The notes beneath the pieces were generated by a model. That model did no database searches. It saw only the letters and a list, made by a program, of their open reading frames with translations, and was not told the DNA's origin. From NCBI GenBank assembly GCA_947283485.1, contig CAMYOU010000024.1, positions 1-16,512 on the forward strand: a DNA stretch of 16,512 bases, read 5' to 3'. This DNA comes from an uncultured Peptostreptococcaceae bacterium. GTDB taxonomy: Bacteria; Bacillota; Clostridia; Tissierellales; Peptoniphilaceae. The position numbers and the translations under genes were made by a program. This document shows positions 6,752 through 13,947 of this stretch, piece after piece (position 1 is the first letter of the stretch; the number at the start of each line of letters is the position of its first letter).

Positions 6752-8035
6752 ATGGAAAAGATCTTGGATTCGCTCATCGAACTGATTGAAGAAGATGTCA
6801 CGGAAGCACTCGGCTGTACGGAGCCGGTCGCCGTCGCGTACTGCGCCAATGTAGCGGCGGAATGCGCCGATCGAGACGAGATTCGAAGAATCGACGTCTT
6901 CACGAGCAAGAACATCTACAAGAATGGAAAATCCGTAAAGATTCCGAAGACCGGCATGTGCGGACTCGATCTCGCCGCCGCCGTCGGAGCTTTTGCAGGG
7001 AAAAACGACGAGGCGATGCAGGTTTTCAGGAATGCGGATGACGCGGTCATCGCGCGCGCGAAAGAGTTCGTCGCCGACGGAAAAGTGAGCGTCACTTGTC
7101 TCGACGAAAGTCCGGATATCTATGTGCGCATCAAAGTCCTAACCGATACGGACAGCGTGACCGCAGAGCTGGCACATGCACACACGCATATTGAGCGTGT
7201 CGTGAAAAACGGCGAGACGGTCTATGTGGCGGAAGAGGAACATACCGCAGAGGATTCTGCACAGCCCTTCGATATGAAGTCGCTCTCATTTTCTAAACTT
7301 CGCGAGATCATCGACGAAGCACCGTTCGAGAAACTCGCGTTTAATCTCCGCGGCGTCGACGTCAATATGCGTGCGGCGATGGAAGGACTCAAAGGCTACG
7401 GTGCGCGACTCGGAAAGACCTTATACGATCTCAAAGAATCCGGCGTGCTCGCGGATGATTTTGTCAATCAAGCCCGCATCCTCACGGCGGCGGCAGCGGA
7501 TATGCGCATGGGTGGCGGCAACGCGTCCATCATGACAAGCGGCGGCAGCGGAAATCAAGGCATCGGCGTCATTTTGCCCATTGCTGTCGTGGCAAAAAAA
7601 GAAGGCGCGAGCGAAGACAAACTGGCTCGGGCGATTTTCTTCGGACACGCGATCAATCGCTATGTCAAGGAATACTCCGGCAAACTCTCGGGAATCTGCG
7701 GTTGTGCCATCGCGTCCGGCATTGGAGCGAGCGCGGGCATCGTCTATCTCTTAGACGGCACGGATGAGCAAATCGCCGGCGCATGTCAAAATCTCTACGC
7801 CAATCTCACGGGCATGATCTGTGACGGCGCGAAAGAGAGCTGCGCGTTCAAACTGTCGACGAGTGCCCAAGAGGCGATCCTCGCCGCGTACCTTGCGAAA
7901 AACGGCGTCGTGAGCGAAAAAGGCGTCGGCGTACTCGGAAATACAATCGAAGAGACCGTCCTCAACATCGGGAAACTGTCACGCAGAGCGTTCACCCATG
8001 TGGATGAGGAGATGTTACGCATCATCGGACATTAG
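6752..8035 (+). CDS. L-cysteine desulfidase, CyuA/YhaM (UPF0597) family
   Basis: It probably breaks L-cysteine down to pyruvate, ammonia and sulfide with an oxygen-sensitive [4Fe-4S] cluster, in the cytoplasm. The 427-residue protein has the family's DVTEALGCTEPVAVA block, placing a candidate catalytic Cys at 22. It also has MGGGNASIMTSGGSGNQGI, a CGCAIASGIGASAGI block (Cys316 and Cys318) and MICDGAKESCAFK (Cys357 and Cys364). The spacing of the last two, and of the CGC pair to them, matches the cluster ligands described for the Methanocaldococcus desulfidase, as I recall them. The ATG follows a weak AGAGTGG site. Transcription from the sigma-54 promoter under the adjacent regulator suggests induction by cysteine or a related thiol. 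Serine dehydratase-like activity on other substrates is possible for this fold. Confidence 0.9.
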   Translation: MEKILDSLIELIEEDVTEALGCTEPVAVAYCANVAAECADRDEIRRIDVFTSKNIYKNGKSVKIPKTGMCGLDLAAAVGAFAGKNDEAMQVFRNADDAVIARAKEFVADGKVSVTCLDESPDIYVRIKVLTDTDSVTAELAHAHTHIERVVKNGETVYVAEEEHTAEDSAQPFDMKSLSFSKLREIIDEAPFEKLAFNLRGVDVNMRAAMEGLKGYGARLGKTLYDLKESGVLADDFVNQARILTAAAADMRMGGGNASIMTSGGSGNQGIGVILPIAVVAKKEGASEDKLARAIFFGHAINRYVKEYSGKLSGICGCAIASGIGASAGIVYLLDGTDEQIAGACQNLYANLTGMICDGAKESCAFKLSTSAQEAILAAYLAKNGVVSEKGVGVLGNTIEETVLNIGKLSRRAFTHVDEEMLRIIGH

Positions 8036-8065
8036 AGAGGAGCCGTTTCGACGGCTTCTTTTTTT
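8036..8065 (+). terminator. cysteine desulfidase gene terminator
   Basis: The stem AGCCGT/ACGGCT closes a stable TTCG loop and extends through GAGG/TTCT pairs, followed by a T-run. It starts directly after the TAG stop. Confidence 0.9.
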
Positions 8066-8175
8066 GAGAAGAACGGATTGAGAAAAGGAAAGAGGCGGGA
8101 GCACGTCCAGCGGATGCGTTTCGCTCGGATCAATTCGTCCTGAGCATTGCTCTGAGCGTTCAGTGGATCGAAAAC

Positions 8176-8208
8176 AAAAAAAGAGAACGGATTTGTCCGT
8201 TCTCTTTT
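8176..8208 (-). terminator. terminator of the secreted protein gene
   Basis: AAAAGAGAACGGA/TCCGTTCTCTTTT is a perfect 13-pair stem around a 4-base loop. On the minus strand it ends in seven T residues, about 30 bases after the stop of the gene read from 9613. Confidence 0.9.
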
Positions 8209-8239
8209 CGATTGTTCTTGTGGATGTTCGATCGTCTGA

Positions 8240-9613
8240 TTAGAAGACCATGGCAAAACGAACGAAGCCGTCTTTGACTTCAAAGGTCGTCCATTTGCCG
8301 TCGACTTTGACACGATAGACCTCTCCCACCCCTTGCGGTGCGGGGATGGAGACCATGACGGGTCCGTTCGAGCGGAGTTTCTTCCCGCTTGCGTCCGTGA
8401 GTTCTAAGGAGTAACGCGCGTTTCCACGGTCGGTGACAGAGAGCTTGTACATGCCGGGGAGTGCATTGTACGTGCCGGTGACGCTTACGCCGCCTTGGCG
8501 CACGATGACGTCTTCGCTCATTTTGCCGTCGCGGGAGAAGACCACGGGCATGGTGACGTATTTGCCGTCCTCGGAGAGTTCAAAGGTCGTATAGACGCCG
8601 TTTACTTTGACGCGGTACGGACTTTGTTGTCCCTTGGGTGCGGGGATGGTAACGAGCATGAGTTCGCTCGAATAAATTTGATTGCCGTTGGCATCGACAA
8701 GGATGATGTCTCTCTTGCCATCAGCTTTCTCCGTGATGTGTAGGCGGGTCGAGGGGTCGACGCTGCCTGCGGGTGCTTGGACATATCCATTCTCTCTGCC
8801 GTTCTGAGAAGGGATTTCCATGCGCTCCGGGGTGCGTCCGAGGTCGGGCACATAGTTTCCGCCGGGTGCGGGCAGGCTCGGTACGGGCGGTTGCGGTACG
8901 GGTCGAGCCGGATTGGCTGTCCACTTGGCATAGACGGTTTTGTTCTCCGTGAGCGTGATCGATGTTACCTTGTGGGTAAATTCCGGCTCTGTATACCAGC
9001 CTTCGAACGTAAATCCGGACCTGGTCGGGATTTCGTGTACAAGAGGGACAACAGTACCATTCTCTTGATCCTCTATGGGATCCAACGGATCGCCGCCAGT
9101 GGTGTTAAAGGTAAGCGTCCAGGTTTGTCTAAGGACCGGAAGGGCAAAAGTAGCGACTTTCTTCGCTGGATCATAGCCAATGGCAGGCTTTCCGTCCAGT
9201 GTAATGTTCTCCTTTTTGAGTCCGTCGAAATCAAATCCGGACTTGGCGGTGAACCAAATCTTAAGCAAATATTCGGTATTTGCCTGTAGTGTGTCCGTAT
9301 CGTTGAGCTTGACCGAATTCCCCGACGAACGATCTTGACGAAAAATCTCTTTCCCACCCATGTCTAAATGATCAGTCTGCGTGCTTGTGCCGACAGATTT
9401 TGCGAACTTTCCAATCTCATAATAAAAGTACGAGAATTGAACTTCAGTAATATGTGGGGACGGTGCCAGCGGTGTTGCGGGTTGATCTTGGTTTACTTCG
9501 GTTTCAGGGGGTGTGGTGCTTTCGGGGCTTGCCCCGGCGATTGCGGTGGGCAAGACCAGGAGCATGGCAAGGAGTAGGCAGAGCATGCTCTTTTTTCGTG
9601 CGGTTTTGTTCAT
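8240..9613 (-). CDS. secreted protein with one InlB B-type repeat and a duplicated C-terminal domain
   Basis: A 457-residue exported protein of unknown role. It has a Sec signal peptide (about 1-27: basic NKTARKK, then a Leu-rich core, AIAGA cleavage region). A Thr/Pro-rich linker and an unassigned beta-rich domain (about 55-160) follow. Then comes an InlB B repeat (Listeria-Bacteroides/Flg_new type; about 164-232) with GFTFEGWYTEPEFT and TVYAKWTA, and a Pro-rich linker (about 233-265). The C-terminus is a tandem pair (about 289-357 and 389-456) sharing IPAPKG or IPAPQG, then YRVKVNG or YRVKVDG and TTFE. No LPxTG, lipobox or SLH anchor is visible, so it is either released or held non-covalently. 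The ATG follows AGGAGG at 9627-9622. B repeats are common in surface proteins that contact host or neighbouring cells; such a role here is inference. Confidence 0.85.
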   Translation of the reverse strand: MNKTARKKSMLCLLLAMLLVLPTAIAGASPESTTPPETEVNQDQPATPLAPSPHITEVQFSYFYYEIGKFAKSVGTSTQTDHLDMGGKEIFRQDRSSGNSVKLNDTDTLQANTEYLLKIWFTAKSGFDFDGLKKENITLDGKPAIGYDPAKKVATFALPVLRQTWTLTFNTTGGDPLDPIEDQENGTVVPLVHEIPTRSGFTFEGWYTEPEFTHKVTSITLTENKTVYAKWTANPARPVPQPPVPSLPAPGGNYVPDLGRTPERMEIPSQNGRENGYVQAPAGSVDPSTRLHITEKADGKRDIILVDANGNQIYSSELMLVTIPAPKGQQSPYRVKVNGVYTTFELSEDGKYVTMPVVFSRDGKMSEDVIVRQGGVSVTGTYNALPGMYKLSVTDRGNARYSLELTDASGKKLRSNGPVMVSIPAPQGVGEVYRVKVDGKWTTFEVKDGFVRFAMVF

Positions 9614-9662
9614 CGTATGAACCTCCTAAATCTAATTGGCTTTTTAATATCAAAGCAGGACA

Positions 9663-9690
9663 ATTATACAAAAAGATCGAGCGTTTGAAA
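9663..9690 (-). promoter_or_regulatory. sigma-70 promoter of the secreted protein gene
   Basis: On the minus strand a consensus TATAAT (9668-9663) with an upstream TG is preceded by a weak -35 TTTCAA (9690-9685), with 16 bases between. The leader to the ATG is about 43 bases. Confidence 0.75.
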
Positions 9691-9870
9691 AGAGTTTTTT
9701 TGTCCGAATGAAGATTTTTTTGCTTCTTTTTTATCGCACTCAAAACGGGGACAAAAATCCGCATTTTCTAAGCTTTCTAACGTGTACGAGAGGAGGCATG
9801 ATCGGGGTGCGGTGAAGACGAGGCGGGAAAAAACAAGGATTTTTCGGGACGGGGAGATCGACGAATTTTT

Positions 9871-9898
9871 TTGAGAAGGATGAGTTTTCGAGTAGAAT
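9871..9898 (+). promoter_or_regulatory. sigma-70 promoter of the phosphoesterase gene
   Basis: TTGAGA (9871-9876) and TAGAAT (9893-9898) are 16 bases apart. The start would be near 9905, about 36 bases before the chosen ATG. Confidence 0.65.
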
Positions 9899-9940
9899 GG
9901 AGGAGAAAAAAGGGAGGGGGCGTTATCAGAGGTGAGAGGC

Positions 9941-10720
9941 ATGACATGGATGTGGATACTCGGGTTGGCGGTGGTCATTGCCGTCGTGTATCTCTATGTA
10001 GAATCGCATCGCGTCTTTTGTCGGCGCGTGTATTTCACGAAACGCGGTCTCGCGGGTTCGTTTCGTTTTGTCCAGATCACGGATTTTCACGCCAATCCGT
10101 GGGTGGATCTTAGGAAACTGCGCGAAGAGTTCCTCGCGTTCGCGCCGCATGTCATCGTGACGACGGGGGATCTGGTCGACCGCGCGGGAGACGAGATGCG
10201 TGCGATGGAGCTTGTCGAGATTTTACTTTCCGTGGGCGTGCCGGTGGTGGCGGTCGCGGGGAATCACGACGCTTTGCCGGGTGTTACGATCATGGAAGAG
10301 ATGGCGCGCAGAGGGGTGCGCGTGCTCGCGAACGAGGCAGTGGATTTTTCTCTTGGCGGTGTGCGCGTTCACATCGCGGGCCTCGCGCATCCCGTACGGG
10401 CGGATGTGTACGGTGCGCTTGTCGATGGCGATGCGGACTACACGCTGCTTCTTGCTCATACGCCGTTTCCCTTGACGCGCTTCTTGGACGCGCGTACGGA
10501 TCTCGCACTTGCGGGGCATACGCACGGCGGGCAGGCGCGGATTCCGTTCCTCGGGGCATGGTATGTGCCGGGGGAGGGGTTTTTTCCGCAGTATGACAAG
10601 GGTCTCTTTGCGGTCGGCGGGACGAACCTCTTCATCTCGAGCGGTCTCGGGAACACGCTGGCACCGATCCGTGTGGGGAACCCCGTGGAGATCGTGTTCG
10701 GGACGGTCGTGAGCGAATAA
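9941..10720 (+). CDS. membrane-anchored calcineurin-like metallophosphoesterase (YkuE/YaeI-like)
   Basis: A 259-residue phosphoesterase with one N-terminal membrane helix (about 4-20) and the catalytic domain after it. All dinuclear-metal motifs are present: TDFH (Asp48, His50), GD (Asp77), GNHD (Asn108, His109), AHTP (His173) and GHTHGG (His193, His195). YkuE/YaeI-type relatives are proposed to cleave UDP-diacylglucosamine or phospholipid-type substrates, but the substrate here cannot be told. I chose ATG 9941 because AGAGGTGA (9928-9935) is a near-ideal ribosome binding site at the right distance. The frame is open to a GTG at 9932, which would overlap that site. It is transcribed alone and converges on the TIM-barrel gene. 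GC looks higher than in the flanking spacers, as expected for coding sequence. Confidence 0.9.
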   Translation: MTWMWILGLAVVIAVVYLYVESHRVFCRRVYFTKRGLAGSFRFVQITDFHANPWVDLRKLREEFLAFAPHVIVTTGDLVDRAGDEMRAMELVEILLSVGVPVVAVAGNHDALPGVTIMEEMARRGVRVLANEAVDFSLGGVRVHIAGLAHPVRADVYGALVDGDADYTLLLAHTPFPLTRFLDARTDLALAGHTHGGQARIPFLGAWYVPGEGFFPQYDKGLFAVGGTNLFISSGLGNTLAPIRVGNPVEIVFGTVVSE

Positions 10721-10762
10721 CGCGTGGTCGGTCAAAATGGCAAAACGAAAAAAGGCAAAATC

Positions 10763-10799
10763 AAAAAGCTGCTCCGGAGAGAATCGGAACAGCTTTTTT
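10763..10799. terminator. bidirectional terminator between convergent genes
   Basis: GCTGCTCCG (10768-10776) pairs with CGGAACAGC (10785-10793) with one mismatch. It is flanked by five A residues on the left and six T residues on the right, so it can end transcription from both sides. Confidence 0.88.
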
Positions 10800-10817
10800 C
10801 TTTAGGTTTTCTTCGGC

Positions 10818-11498
10818 TTATTCGGCGCGATATTTTTTCATGACGCCTTCGAAGATTTGACCGGTGGACGGCGGGGTGTAGGTGATACAGTTGGCGCCGG
10901 CTTCGATCGTCGCAAGGATGTCTTCCTCGCTATCGCCGCCGGTTGCGATAATCGGGAACTCGGGTCCGATTTCTTTGCGAATTTCGCGAACGAGGTTCGC
11001 CGTGTCTTTGCCGCCGGAAACATTTAGAATCTTAGCGCCGGCTTCGATCTTTGCGAGATAGTCGTTGTCGCGCTTGACGACGGTCGAGACGAGCGGAATA
11101 TCGAGATTCTCAGAGATGAGTTTGACGTTCTCGACGGTCATGGGGGCGTTAACGACGACGCCGTACGCGCCGTAGAGCTCCGCCTGCATGCCGATGTTTA
11201 AGGATCTCAGTCCGCTCGTCAGCCCGCCACCGATGCCGACAAAGACGGGCACGGGGGAGACTTCGAGCACGGCACGGATGATGGAGAGCTGCGGGGTGAA
11301 CGGATAGACCGCGATGATGCCTTGCGCGTTGTTATTGGGGATGATGGCGACATCGGTCGTGAAGATGAGGGACTTGATGCGCCTGCCGTTGATCTGGATG
11401 CCGCTTGCGCGGTAGGTTGCTTCGGGAACTAAGATGGTACGACCTCTGAGTTTGCCTTGGATCGTCGGGACGTATTTGTTGGTTTTGCGATCGATCAT
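10818..11498 (-). CDS. TIM-barrel protein of unknown function, often labelled hydrolase
   Basis: A 226-residue soluble protein. Alternating strands and helices suggest a beta/alpha barrel: FTTDVAII, PVFVGIGGG (about 84-92), AYGVVVNAP (111-119), IPLVSTVV, AKILNVSGG (155-163) and FPIIATGGDS (181-190). The late GGG and ATGG loops look like phosphate-binding loops of HisA, NanE or KDPG-aldolase-like barrels. The opening KYVPTIQGKLRGRTILVPE and a GANCITYTPPSTG end are typical of a Clostridia protein family that I recall being annotated only as hydrolase. No reaction is assigned. Its ATG overlaps the pepT stop as ATGA, so translation is probably coupled and the two are one operon. It carries AAAGGAG inside the end of pepT. 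Confidence 0.8.
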   Translation of the reverse strand: MIDRKTNKYVPTIQGKLRGRTILVPEATYRASGIQINGRRIKSLIFTTDVAIIPNNNAQGIIAVYPFTPQLSIIRAVLEVSPVPVFVGIGGGLTSGLRSLNIGMQAELYGAYGVVVNAPMTVENVKLISENLDIPLVSTVVKRDNDYLAKIEAGAKILNVSGGKDTANLVREIRKEIGPEFPIIATGGDSEEDILATIEAGANCITYTPPSTGQIFEGVMKKYRAE

Positions 11499-12715
11499 CG
11501 TTTGCTCCTTTCGACATACAGTTCGTTGATCTTTAAGATGGTCTTCACGGCAAGCTCCATGGAACGGGTGGGGATGAGTTCATACTTTCCGTGATAGTGA
11601 TAGCCGCCGACAAAAACATTTGGTGTCGGAAGCCCCATAAACGTGAGTCTGGAGCCGTCCGTGCCGCCACGGATGGGGCCGACGACGGGCTCGATGTCGA
11701 GAGCTTTCATCGCATCTTTTGCAAGCTCGATGATGTCCATGCGGTCCTTTAGGACTTCGCCCATATTGTAGTATTGGTCGCGGATCTCGGTGGTGATGCG
11801 TCCGGGGTATTTCACATTGAGAAAATCACGGACGGCTTCGAGGAGTGCCTTTTTCTCTTCAAAGAGGGCGCGATCATGATCGCGAATGATGTATTCGAGG
11901 GTCGCTTCATCGACCGTGCCCTCGATACGCATCAGATGGAAGAAACCTTCGTAGCCCTCGGTGTGTTCCGGGCGAGCATGTGCAGGGAGCATGGCGTCAA
12001 ATTCCTCGGCGATGTGGATGGCGTTTACCATCGCGTTCTTGGCACTGCCGGGGTGGATCGATTCGCCGTGGAACGTGACGACGGCACCCGCCGCGTTGAA
12101 ACTCTCGTACTCGAGTTCGCCGAGCGGACCGCCGTCCATGGTGTAGGCGAAGTCCGCGCCGAGTCTCTCGACGTCAAAATAATCTGCGCCTTCGCCGATC
12201 TCTTCGTCCGGCGTGAACGCAAAGGCAATTTTCCCGTGCGGCACTTCGGGATGCGTGACAAAATATTCGAGCGCGGTCATGATCGCCGCAACGCCCGCTT
12301 TGTCATCGGCACCGAGGAGCGTCGTGCCGTCGGTCGTGATGATCTCTTCGCCGACGAGACCTTGGAGTGCGGGGAAATCCTCCGGACGCATCACGAGTTC
12401 GCCGTGCTTCACTTCGCCGCCCTCGTAGACAAAACGACCGGGATTTTTGCACCCGCCCGGCATTTCCGTCGCGGTATCCATGTGGGAGATGAAGGCAATT
12501 GTCTCAAGCCCCTCGACATTCGCGTCGATCGAGCCGTAGAGATACGCGTGCTCCTCGTCAAAATCGGTGTGAATCCCCATCTCGTCGAGTTCGCACTTGA
12601 GCATGCGTGCAAAATCGCGGATCGCGGGATTGGAAGGATGGGTGTGCGTATAGGGACTCGATTGCGTGTCCATTGCAATATATTTTAAGAAACGGGATAC
12701 TACTTTATCTTTCAT
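11495..12715 (-). CDS. pepT: peptidase T (tripeptide aminopeptidase)
   Basis: This cytoplasmic M20 metallopeptidase removes the N-terminal residue from tripeptides. The 406-residue length matches the family (about 408). The zinc ligands and catalytic residues are in place: SHMDT (His78, Asp80), GADDKAG (Asp137), PDEEIGEG (Glu171, Glu172), TMDGG (Asp194) and YHYHGKYE (His375). The GESIHPGSAKN segment of the lid domain and the GGTDGSRL loop are also characteristic. The frame is open to a TTG at 12736, but ATG 12715 has AAGGAGG at 12731-12725 in front and begins the normal N-terminus. It is first in a two-gene operon with the TIM-barrel gene. Its leader is very short because the promoter lies about 25-30 bases upstream. 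Confidence 0.96.
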   Translation of the reverse strand: MKDKVVSRFLKYIAMDTQSSPYTHTHPSNPAIRDFARMLKCELDEMGIHTDFDEEHAYLYGSIDANVEGLETIAFISHMDTATEMPGGCKNPGRFVYEGGEVKHGELVMRPEDFPALQGLVGEEIITTDGTTLLGADDKAGVAAIMTALEYFVTHPEVPHGKIAFAFTPDEEIGEGADYFDVERLGADFAYTMDGGPLGELEYESFNAAGAVVTFHGESIHPGSAKNAMVNAIHIAEEFDAMLPAHARPEHTEGYEGFFHLMRIEGTVDEATLEYIIRDHDRALFEEKKALLEAVRDFLNVKYPGRITTEIRDQYYNMGEVLKDRMDIIELAKDAMKALDIEPVVGPIRGGTDGSRLTFMGLPTPNVFVGGYHYHGKYELIPTRSMELAVKTILKINELYVERSKR

Positions 12716-12738
12716 GAAATATGAACCTCCTTGCAAGT

Positions 12739-12747
12739 ATTATAGCA
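12739..12747 (-). promoter_or_regulatory. extended -10 promoter of pepT
   Basis: On the minus strand TGCTATAAT (12747-12739) is a perfect extended -10 element. The -35 region is poor. The start would be near 12732, just ahead of the AAGGAGG. Confidence 0.65.
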
Positions 12748-12797
12748 GGAAACCTCACGAAAATTCACAAAAATGTCCATGATTCAGTCGCACAAAC

Positions 12798-12806
12798 TGC
12801 TAGAAT
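12798..12806 (+). promoter_or_regulatory. probable extended -10 promoter of the DegV gene
   Basis: TGCTAGAAT forms an extended -10 box, and a second TAGAAT follows at 12811-12816. Neither has a good -35. Starts from these boxes would give a leader of about 140-150 bases ahead of the TTG start. Confidence 0.45.
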
Positions 12807-12821
12807 AAGCTAGAATAGGTA

Positions 12822-12941
12822 GGAAAAGAAAAGGAAGACGCCCGATCGTACGCGGGAAATCGGCGCACCTTGGGCGGCGCGGCACAACTCGGCTACCGCC
12901 TTTTCCAAAAACAAAAATAGGAGCTTTCGCAATGCGAGAGC
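12822..12941 (+). promoter_or_regulatory. structured 5' leader of the DegV gene, riboswitch-like, class unknown
   Basis: Several helices can form in this leader. An outer stem GAAAAGG (12828-12834)/CCTTTTC (12899-12905) can enclose a hairpin CGCC-GAT (12839-12846, one C bulged)/ATCGGCG (12859-12865). A second enclosed hairpin is GGCGG (12873-12877)/CCGCC (12896-12900), which shares two bases with the outer stem. A separate hairpin GCTTTCGC/GCGAGAGC (12923-12941, one wobble) with GTTTTG after it lies just before the ribosome binding site, where an expression platform would be. I could not match it to a riboswitch class that I know. Hand-paired only, so uncertain. Confidence 0.35.
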
Positions 12942-12961
12942 GTTTTGATGGAGGAAAAACA

Positions 12962-13852
12962 TTGATTCGAATTGTAACGGACACATCGGCAGGTCTTCTG
13001 CAATCTTTTGCCGACGAACACGGCATCGTCATTCTCCCCCTACGCGTTTTGCAGGACGGGGTGGAGTACAAGGACACGATCGACATCACGGCAAGTGAAC
13101 TCTACAAGCGCATGCGCGAAGGCGAACGCTTCACGACGGCGCAACTTCCGCCCGCGGATCTCATCGAGGCGTTCGAACGCGTCCTCGAAGCCGGAGACGA
13201 CATCGTTTTTATGCCCTTGTCGCCGGGCATCAGCGGGACGTATGCGACCGCCGTTATCCTCGCAAAAGAGATGATGGAAAAATATCCGGATCGGAAGATC
13301 GGCGTCGTCTATACGCGCTCGACGACCGGCGGACTTCATCTCCAGATCCGAAAAGCACTCGAGAAAATCGAATCCGGCAAATCTTTTGACGCCGTGATGG
13401 AGGAACTCGGCATCGTCGCGAAATACACGCATCATTTCTACACTGTTGACGAACTCTCGTATTTTTACCGCGGGGGGAGACTCAATGCGCTCGAGGCGGC
13501 GGTGGGAACGGTACTGAACGTCAAGCCGATCCTCTCCGTCGACGCGGAGGGACATCTCAACGCCATCGGGAAAGTGCGCGGGAGACACAAGGCAATCCAG
13601 AAACTCGCAAGCCTCCTCGGAGAAACGGCGAGCGACCCGGACGAACTTCGGACGACGAAGATCATCATCATGCACGCCGACGTTCCGGAAGCGGCGGAAG
13701 AACTCCGGGGTCTCGTCCGTGAGAAATACGGCGCGACCGACATCGAGATCGGGATCTTACCGGCGGTCATCGGCGTTCACACAGGCCCCACGCTTTTATC
13801 CATCTATTACATCGACGAAGCGGCGGTTCAAAAAGACGCGCAAAAAGAGTAA
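12962..13852 (+). CDS. DegV family fatty-acid-binding protein (FakB-like)
   Basis: DegV/FakB proteins bind a fatty acid and present it to the FakA kinase for phosphorylation and entry into phospholipid synthesis. The 296-residue protein starts with the family's IRIVTDTSAGL, with the DTS loop. It then has TTAQLPPADL, FMPLSPGISGTY with the Ser/Gly fatty-acid carboxylate loop, YFYRGGRLN and LNVKPILSVDAEG. GVHTGPTLLSIYY closes it. I chose TTG 12962 because GGAGGA (12950-12955) is six bases ahead and it gives the canonical N-terminus. An in-frame ATG at 12932, with AGGAG at 12919-12923, would add ten residues and remains possible. No fakA kinase gene is in the window. The next gene follows after 95 bases without a clear terminator, so they may be cotranscribed. 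Confidence 0.9.
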   Translation: MIRIVTDTSAGLLQSFADEHGIVILPLRVLQDGVEYKDTIDITASELYKRMREGERFTTAQLPPADLIEAFERVLEAGDDIVFMPLSPGISGTYATAVILAKEMMEKYPDRKIGVVYTRSTTGGLHLQIRKALEKIESGKSFDAVMEELGIVAKYTHHFYTVDELSYFYRGGRLNALEAAVGTVLNVKPILSVDAEGHLNAIGKVRGRHKAIQKLASLLGETASDPDELRTTKIIIMHADVPEAAEELRGLVREKYGATDIEIGILPAVIGVHTGPTLLSIYYIDEAAVQKDAQKE

Positions 13853-13947
13853 AATGGAAAGGGAAACGGGGAATTTTACACCGCATTTATAAAAACAGGA
13901 TGCCTATGGATCATCCATTTCAAAAAAGCATATGAAAGGGGACAATC

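Larger units (their letters stand above)
9614..9940. other. 327-base divergent intergenic region with two promoters
   Basis: It separates the secreted protein gene (minus) from the phosphoesterase gene (plus). Apart from one promoter near each end it is AT-rich, with poly-T tracts near 9695-9735. I see no open frame with a credible ribosome binding site, no tRNA and no convincing terminator. A short AGGAGGCATG near 9794 opens only a five-codon frame. Confidence 0.6.

Noticed and set aside
8032..8313. 93-residue minus-strand frame spanning the terminators between 8032 and 8240
   Set aside because: It overlaps the 3' end of the secreted protein gene in another frame, crosses two terminator stems and has no ribosome site.
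11774..12688. 304-residue plus-strand frame opposite pepT
   Set aside because: The pepT frame has all metal ligands in place; this is its complement shadow.
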